Shown here: positions 1-4,777 of the stretch, piece by piece
How the letters are laid out: the number at the start of each line of letters is the position of its first letter
Position numbering within the stretch: position 1 is the first letter of the stretch
Assembly (NCBI GenBank): GCA_002308235.1
Contig: DBVS01000137.1
Span: forward strand, 1-6,483
From: Lachnospiraceae bacterium UBA1258
GTDB taxonomy: Bacteria; Bacillota; Clostridia; Lachnospirales; Lachnospiraceae
Reading direction: 5' to 3'
DNA: 6,483 nucleotides
Translations under genes and position numbers: made by a program
The notes under the pieces: generated by a model
Databases searched by the model: none
The model's input: the letters and a program-made list of their open reading frames with translations, nothing else
Told to the model about the DNA's origin: nothing

Positions 1-2
1 CA

Positions 3-44
3 GCCGTAATGGCAGCCGCAATGATGCTCGGCCTCACCGCATGT
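3..44 (+). other. Lipoprotein signal peptide C-terminal part and lipobox
   Basis: The visible codons give A-V-M-A-A-A-M-M-L-G-L-T-A-C, a hydrophobic core followed by a canonical type II signal peptidase site (L-T-A before Cys). The Cys codon is at 42-44. The positively charged N-region must be encoded before position 1. This fixes the protein as a diacylglyceryl-anchored lipoprotein on the outer face of the cytoplasmic membrane, and shows that the ATG at 9 is not the start. Confidence 0.92.
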
Positions 45-1619
45 GGAAACAACAATTCTGCTTCATCAGCAAGCAATTCCGCTTCCACACCCGCATCTCA
101 GGCCACATCCGCATCTGCATCCGCATCGAAGGCAGACGAGCCCAAGGCTCCTCTTAAGATTACTGTCAATCTTCCTTCAAACGCTCTTCACGATGAAGCT
201 GATCCCAACTACGACAAGCTGGTTCAGTACATCAATGAGTACACCAACATGGATATAACCTGGGAGTGGGAAGATGACAAGGATAAGGAAGTCGGTTACT
301 ATGCAGTACTTGCTACCAAGTTTGCAGCAAACGATTTCCGTGATGTCATGAGAGTCGGTAACGATGCTCTTTTCAGAAGCGTTGCCAAGGACTATTTCTG
401 GGATGTAACCGATTACATCGATGACTATGACAACCTTCGTACCATTCCTTCCGTTACCAGAGCCAACTGCTCCATCGAAGGAAGAATGTACGGTATTCCG
501 CTTTCAAGAACACTTGCACGTAACGGCTTCGGCTATCGTCAGGACTGGTGCGACAAGCTCGGTATCGACGCTCCCAAGACCTGGGATGAGTTCTACGATA
601 TGTGCTACAAGTTCACCTATGAAGATCCCGACGGAAACCACGAACAGGATACCTATGGTATCATCCTTGACTCCTGGAACGATGTATGGCCCATCATCAC
701 CGTATGGTTCGGCGCTCCCAACAAGTGGGGTCTTGATTCCAAGGGCGACCTTATTCCCGATTTCATGACCGACGAGTGGAGAGCCGCTATGAAGGAACTT
801 CGTAAGATGTACGAAGAAGGCCTCATCAACACCGACTTCATGGAAGTTGATCCCGGTAAGGCTCGTAACGTTCTTCAGGACCAGAAGGGTGGCGTAGGCT
901 TCCAGGTTCTTGATACCTTAAGAAAAGTTGAAACCTACTTCGAAGGCGCTGATGTTGGTCTTTCCGATCCCGAAGAGCCCATCTTCATGCTCGGCGGATA
1001 TCTTACCACCGAATCCGGTAAGGGTCAGGCATATTGCCTTCCTACCGACGGCTTCAACGGTATGGTTGCAATCTCCAAGAAGAACATCACCACAGAAGAT
1101 CAGTTAAAGCAGGTACTCGGATTCCTTAACGACATGTGCGACGGCGAAATGATGAACGCAGTTGACTACGGTTTCGAAGGCATCACCTGGGATAAGGACG
1201 AGAACGGATATATTAAGTTAAAGACTGCTGAAGAACTTGAAGCAGCAGGTACTTCCGCAACCTTCAGAAACGGATTTAACCAGTGTATCGCTTACTTCAC
1301 CGCACCCGAGAACGCAAGAACCATCGACAAGGCTCCCGCTGACACTGTAATCACTAAGCTTGAACAGCAGCTTTACAATGATGACATTCAGTACTGCGTA
1401 CCTAACTACGGCGCAGGTTTCACCTCTGCTACCTATGATGCAAAGGGTCAGGAACTTGACGCTCTTATTAAGGGCGGCGCTGACGGTGCAATCGTTAAGT
1501 ACATCAAGGGTGAGATCGATGATGCAGGTCTTGACGAGATCATCAACACCTGGAAGACCGCAGGCGGTAACGACGTTATCAAGGAAATGAACGAAGCTTA
1601 CCACGCAGCAGGTAAATAA
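3..1619 (+). CDS. ABC transporter extracellular solute-binding lipoprotein (LplA/YtcQ-like), 5'-partial
   Basis: Membrane-anchored binding protein of an ABC sugar importer: it captures oligosaccharides outside the cell and delivers them to permeases not in this window. The frame is open to the left edge (Ala-Val before the ATG at 9), and that ATG lies inside the hydrophobic core of a signal peptide, so the true start is upstream. Residues counted from position 9: hydrophobic run 1-11, lipobox L-T-A-C with the lipidated Cys at 12, Ser/Ala/Asn-rich linker about 13-46, then a two-lobed binding fold. Family hallmarks are GRMYGIP (158-164), YRQDW..KLGI (176-186), TWDEFY, and an EF-hand-like loop DPDGN...DTYG (206-217). 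About 540 residues is normal for this large subfamily, which includes B. subtilis LplA and YtcQ. Codon use is strongly biased, suggesting high expression. An RG-I oligosaccharide ligand is inferred from the downstream PL26 lyase; the binding protein alone does not show its ligand. Confidence 0.95.
   Translation, partial: AVMAAAMMLGLTACGNNNSASSASNSASTPASQATSASASASKADEPKAPLKITVNLPSNALHDEADPNYDKLVQYINEYTNMDITWEWEDDKDKEVGYYAVLATKFAANDFRDVMRVGNDALFRSVAKDYFWDVTDYIDDYDNLRTIPSVTRANCSIEGRMYGIPLSRTLARNGFGYRQDWCDKLGIDAPKTWDEFYDMCYKFTYEDPDGNHEQDTYGIILDSWNDVWPIITVWFGAPNKWGLDSKGDLIPDFMTDEWRAAMKELRKMYEEGLINTDFMEVDPGKARNVLQDQKGGVGFQVLDTLRKVETYFEGADVGLSDPEEPIFMLGGYLTTESGKGQAYCLPTDGFNGMVAISKKNITTEDQLKQVLGFLNDMCDGEMMNAVDYGFEGITWDKDENGYIKLKTAEELEAAGTSATFRNGFNQCIAYFTAPENARTIDKAPADTVITKLEQQLYNDDIQYCVPNYGAGFTSATYDAKGQELDALIKGGADGAIVKYIKGEIDDAGLDEIINTWKTAGGNDVIKEMNEAYHAAGK
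93..128 (+). repeat. Short GCATCN hexamer repeat in linker
   Basis: GCATCT occurs at 93-98, and three tandem copies GCATCT-GCATCC-GCATCG fill 111-128, with a related CACATCC between. They encode Ala-Ser repeats in the flexible linker between the lipid anchor and the folded domain. Such low-complexity tethers vary in length by repeat slippage. No regulatory role is suggested. Confidence 0.55.
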
Positions 1620-1657
1620 GTCTTAGCAACAAATCAATATGTAATGATGACCCTAAA

Positions 1658-1691
1658 GTGTCCCAAGGGCGGGATTTCCGCCCGGGGGCAC
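1658..1691 (+). promoter_or_regulatory. Strong two-tier RNA hairpin after the binding-protein gene
   Basis: The outer stem pairs GTGTCCC (1658-1664) with GGGGCAC (1685-1691), with one G-U pair. A small internal loop (AA against G1684) separates it from the inner stem GGGCGG (1667-1672) with CCGCCC (1678-1683), which closes a GATTT loop. No T-run follows directly, so on its own this is not a classic intrinsic terminator. It begins 39 bases after the stop codon. Likely roles are protecting the 3' end of the upstream mRNA or contributing to partial termination. The pairing is seen directly; the role is inferred. Confidence 0.6.
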
Positions 1692-1692
1692 C

Positions 1693-1734
1693 GCGAGGGC
1701 TTAACCCTCGCCGATTCGGCGGGGGTTGCTTGTT
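1693..1734 (+). terminator. Weak or conditional terminator with two alternative stems
   Basis: Two stems compete for the same bases. Stem A is GCGAGGG (1693-1699) with CCCTCGC (1705-1711), loop CTTAA. Stem B is AACCCTCGCCG (1703-1713) with CGGCGGGGGTT (1717-1727), an 11-bp GC-rich stem with one G-U pair and an ATT loop. Stem B is followed by TTGCTTGTT (counting its own last two T), a T-rich but interrupted tail, so termination would probably be incomplete. Stem B looks stronger than stem A and is compatible with the hairpin at 1658-1691. This would let some transcription pass into the GH2 and lyase genes while keeping the binding protein most abundant. Whether the switch is regulated cannot be told from the sequence. 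Confidence 0.55.
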
Positions 1735-1784
1735 AAGTAGGAAAAATTTTTCTCTTTAGCAAACAATCCTCATTCGAAGATATT

Positions 1785-1790
1785 GGATGA
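1785..1790 (+). promoter_or_regulatory. Weak ribosome binding site of GH2 gene
   Basis: GGATGA ends four bases before the ATG at 1795. The match to the Shine-Dalgarno consensus is poor and the spacing short. The alternative TTG start at 1783 has only GAAGA (1776-1780) ahead of it, too close to be useful. This slightly favours the ATG and suggests modest translation of this gene. Confidence 0.35.
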
Positions 1791-1794
1791 ATGT

Positions 1795-4764
1795 ATGATA
1801 GATCTGAGCGGAAAATGGGAAACAGAATATAAGAACGGTGACGTAAGTGTTTCGGGAACCATGTACCTTCCCGGAATCATGCAAAACGCAGGCTTCGGAA
1901 ATCCCGTGAACAAAGAAACCGAGTTCGTGAGTTCCCTTCACGACCCCGACTGGTTTTTATGGGATGAATTTGCTTGCGACGAAACAAACGTCAACGTTCC
2001 TTTTCTTTTACAACCAAGGCGTCATTTCGTGGGAGTCTGCAATTATTCGGTGGAATTTGAAGTCACCGAAGACCTTACCGAGGATCATTTTCTTTTTATC
2101 GAAGTTACACGGAGAGAGTCAAAGGTTTATCTTGACGGAAGTTTCGCAGGGGGAGACGAATCCCTCTGTGCTCCCCATATAATCAGGCTCGGAAAACTTT
2201 CCGCAGGGGTTCATAAACTTACCGTTTCCATAGACAATACCTTGGGACACAAGTTCAGGCCCGACGCCCACACCGTTTCGGATTCCGTAGGAGCTTCCTG
2301 GAACGGAATGGTGGGAGAGATCGCGCTTTTATCGGAAACAGAAATCAAAGACCGGTACAAAAGAAAGCATGAGTATGCCGAAAACCACAAAAGAAACGTG
2401 GAAGTAAAGGACGGCAATTTCTATGTGGACGGAAAGCCCGAATACATGAGAGGGACCCATTTCGGAGGAGAATTCCCCATAACAGGCGCGCCCTCAACGG
2501 AGAAAGATTATTATCTTCAAATCTTCAATACCCTTAAAGACTGGGGCTTTAATATGGTCCGGTGCCATTCCTGGTGTCCGCCGGAAGCGGCTTTCGCCGC
2601 CGCAGACGAATGCGGAATGTTCCTGCTCATCGAATGCGGCATGTGGAGTACCTTCGGAGAGGGCTTTGAGGTTATTGATTTTCTTAAGTCGGAAACCAGA
2701 AAGATATTGAAGGAATTCGGCCATCACCCTTCCTTTATCATGTTTTCACCGTCAAACGAGCCCGGCGGAAACTGGTACAGGGTCCTTCGTAACTGGGTAA
2801 GTTTCGCCCAAAACTGTGACGAAGCTTTAGGGTATGAGGGAAGGCGAGTATATACCGCCCAGTCCGGCTGGTACTACGATACGCCTCCCGCATATACGGA
2901 AGGCACGGATTTCCTTTATTTTCACAGATCCGCTTACGGACCTTTAAAGGGCGGCACCGTTCGAAATCCCATAGGCTGGAAGGGTAAAAACTATTCTCCG
3001 TCTCTTGAAGGAGCCAAACTTCCCGTTATCTGTCACGAACTGGGGCAGTGGTGCGCTTATCCCGATTTTGATATGATCTCGAAGTTTACGGGCTTCTTAA
3101 AACCCGGCAATTATGAAGCATTTAAGCGCCTTGCCGAAAGAAACGGGCTCCTTCCCTATGCAAAGGAAATGCATTTTGCCTCCGGGAAGAACCAGTTACG
3201 GTTATTAAAAGAAGAGTTTGAGGCTAATTACAGAACCAAGGAATTAAAGGGCTACGAGTATCTTGATGCTCACGATTATCCCGGGCAGGGCAGTGCCTTT
3301 GTGGGGATTCTCAATCAGTTCTTTGAACCGAAGGCCTACGCAGACAGAGATTTTTTCAGAGCCTTTAACTCAGAGGTGGTTTTGACCGCTGCTTTTTCCT
3401 CTTATGTGGTAAAGCAGGGGGACGAAATATGCGTACCCATTTCCATAAGTGTATACGGCGAAGATCTGCCCGCGAAGTTTAATCTTTGCGAGGAACTGAG
3501 CCTGGAGGGCGAGACCGTTTTTCGCCGTGAGACAGAGTATGAGACCGTGTATGGTGCCAAGACCGATCTTGAGCCTTCGGTATTTACAATCCAAAACTTT
3601 GAAAAAACAAGGATCTTAAAATACAGGCTTTCGGTGAACGGAAAATATGAGAATTCCTGGGATCTTTTCGCGGTTAAGGAATTAAAGGAAGTAAGAAGTG
3701 ACACCTTTGTCGAGTGCAGAAGCTTTAATGAGGTATTTTCGCTTTTGGCAGAGGGTAAGGATGTTTTGTTTCTTCCCCATCTGTCGGAGTTAAACTACGA
3801 CTGTACGCCCGCAAGTGTCAGAAACTCCTTCTGGAATGCCCAGATGGGTCCTAAGTGGGAGCGGACCAACGGTATGATAATGGATACCGAGTGCCCAGTA
3901 TTTAAGAATTTTCCCACGGACAAGACCGGGGGATTTCAGTGGGAAGGCGTGTTTGATGCGGGAAGGTGTATGGTGATACCCCCTGAATTTAAGCCCATCA
4001 TCAGAATTATCGATGATTGGAACAGAGATATACCTGAGGCTTTTCTGATGGAAGCAAAGGTGGGAAAGGGCAGAATCTTAATGGCTGCCTTTGACCCCGC
4101 AGATACGGACAGGCCCGAAAACAAGCTGTTTTATACCTCTCTTGTAAATTATATCTCATCAGATGCCTTTGACCCCGTACAGAGCCTGACCGAAGCGGAC
4201 CTTCGGAAGATGTACTTCCCCGTAAATCGCATGGAGGGTCTTGTTTCGGGAGTTAAGCTCCTGCGGGGAGAAAATCCTTCGGGCCTTACGGGCTTTATCG
4301 ATCCGAACCCCAATATCGTAAGCGCCGTTGAGGGTGCAAACCCTTCTTTGGAGCTTTTCTTAAACGGAAAACATATTATCAAAGGTTTTAAGTGGTTAAG
4401 CAACCAGCGTAAGCGCATAAGAGACGATTTTGCAAAGCGCGTTAAGCTGTCTTTCTTTGAGGGAGAAGAAAAGACCCTTGAAGAGGAATTTGACATAAAG
4501 AATATGGTCAGAGAGCAGGAACTGATGCTGTCAAAGGAAGTGAGCGCCGACCGGGTGATACTTGAAGTCCTCGAAACCTACGGACGCGAATTCGTGCCCT
4601 TTTACGATGAGCGTGAAGACGGCTTTGTAAAGATCGTAAAGAAAAAGCAGGCAAAGGTCTCCGTTGCCATATTTCACTTTATCACGGATGAAGCGGTTGA
4701 AGGCTCCGACGTTAAATTCTGGGAAAAGCACAGTACCATAACCACAAAGGAAATCGACGCATAG
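1795..4764 (+). CDS. Glycoside hydrolase family 2-type enzyme with GATase-like C-terminal domain
   Basis: Probable retaining exo-beta-glycosidase; substrate unknown, context suggests an RG-I oligosaccharide. There is no signal peptide, so it is cytoplasmic. Residues from ATG 1795 (989 aa; an in-frame TTG at 1783 would add four): DLSGKWE start and sugar-binding jelly roll to about 180, ending in WNGMVGEI (169-176); TIM barrel about 207-515 with NFYVDGKPEYMRGTH, HSWCPPEAAF (from 258), predicted acid/base Glu322 in SPSNEPGG and predicted nucleophile Glu415 in CHELGQW; linker; a domain at about 638-794 resembling the glutamine-amidotransferase-like domain found at the end of some GH2 proteins (FPTD..GGFQWEGV, VGKGRILMAAFD); and an unassigned tail to 989. 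The Ig-like domain usual between jelly roll and barrel seems absent: only about 30 residues lie there. The gene sits between the importer protein and a PL26 lyase and is probably co-transcribed with the lyase. Family call is firm; specificity is not. Confidence 0.94.
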   Translation: MIDLSGKWETEYKNGDVSVSGTMYLPGIMQNAGFGNPVNKETEFVSSLHDPDWFLWDEFACDETNVNVPFLLQPRRHFVGVCNYSVEFEVTEDLTEDHFLFIEVTRRESKVYLDGSFAGGDESLCAPHIIRLGKLSAGVHKLTVSIDNTLGHKFRPDAHTVSDSVGASWNGMVGEIALLSETEIKDRYKRKHEYAENHKRNVEVKDGNFYVDGKPEYMRGTHFGGEFPITGAPSTEKDYYLQIFNTLKDWGFNMVRCHSWCPPEAAFAAADECGMFLLIECGMWSTFGEGFEVIDFLKSETRKILKEFGHHPSFIMFSPSNEPGGNWYRVLRNWVSFAQNCDEALGYEGRRVYTAQSGWYYDTPPAYTEGTDFLYFHRSAYGPLKGGTVRNPIGWKGKNYSPSLEGAKLPVICHELGQWCAYPDFDMISKFTGFLKPGNYEAFKRLAERNGLLPYAKEMHFASGKNQLRLLKEEFEANYRTKELKGYEYLDAHDYPGQGSAFVGILNQFFEPKAYADRDFFRAFNSEVVLTAAFSSYVVKQGDEICVPISISVYGEDLPAKFNLCEELSLEGETVFRRETEYETVYGAKTDLEPSVFTIQNFEKTRILKYRLSVNGKYENSWDLFAVKELKEVRSDTFVECRSFNEVFSLLAEGKDVLFLPHLSELNYDCTPASVRNSFWNAQMGPKWERTNGMIMDTECPVFKNFPTDKTGGFQWEGVFDAGRCMVIPPEFKPIIRIIDDWNRDIPEAFLMEAKVGKGRILMAAFDPADTDRPENKLFYTSLVNYISSDAFDPVQSLTEADLRKMYFPVNRMEGLVSGVKLLRGENPSGLTGFIDPNPNIVSAVEGANPSLELFLNGKHIIKGFKWLSNQRKRIRDDFAKRVKLSFFEGEEKTLEEEFDIKNMVREQELMLSKEVSADRVILEVLETYGREFVPFYDEREDGFVKIVKKKQAKVSVAIFHFITDEAVEGSDVKFWEKHSTITTKEIDA

Positions 4765-4768
4765 AGGT
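4764..4768 (+). promoter_or_regulatory. Ribosome binding site of PL26 gene overlapping the GH2 stop
   Basis: GAGGT starts on the last base of the GH2 stop codon TAG (4762-4764) and lies nine bases before the ATG at 4778, a good Shine-Dalgarno match and spacing. Only 13 bases separate the two genes, so ribosomes ending the GH2 gene could re-initiate here. This supports a shared transcript and identifies 4778 as the start. Confidence 0.8.
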
Positions 4769-4777
4769 AGTCAATCT

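Larger units (their letters stand above)
1620..1794 (+). other. Intergenic region between binding protein and GH2 genes
   Basis: This is the only non-coding stretch longer than a few bases. It contains the two hairpin elements and, at 1741-1752, the perfect palindrome GAAAAATTTTTC followed by a pyrimidine-rich run. I see no convincing sigma-A promoter: TTGTTA at 1730-1735 has no acceptable -10 box at 16-18 bases, and AACAAT at 1762-1767 has no -35 partner. The GH2 gene is therefore best explained by read-through from upstream, although a non-consensus promoter is possible. Confidence 0.6.

Noticed and set aside
9..11. ATG at 9 as the true start of the lipoprotein
   Set aside because: It lies in the hydrophobic core of the signal peptide, leaving no positively charged N-region, and the frame is open upstream to the window edge.
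1218..1604. Antisense open frame of 128 codons inside the binding-protein gene
   Set aside because: It lies wholly opposite a well-supported gene, and its length is explained by the strong codon bias of that gene. The product shows no recognisable domain.
1726..1767. Possible promoter for the GH2 gene (TTGTTA or TTGCTT as -35, AACAAT as -10)
   Set aside because: No pair of boxes has both acceptable sequence and 16-18 base spacing.
3370..3704. Two overlapping antisense open frames (74 and 100 codons) inside the GH2 gene
   Set aside because: They are shadows of the real frame, without ribosome binding sites or recognisable products.
4149..4496. Antisense open frame of 115 codons in the GH2 C-terminal region
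   Set aside because: It overlaps a continuous sense frame with coherent domain content, and the Ser/Arg/Phe-rich product is typical of reverse-complement reading.
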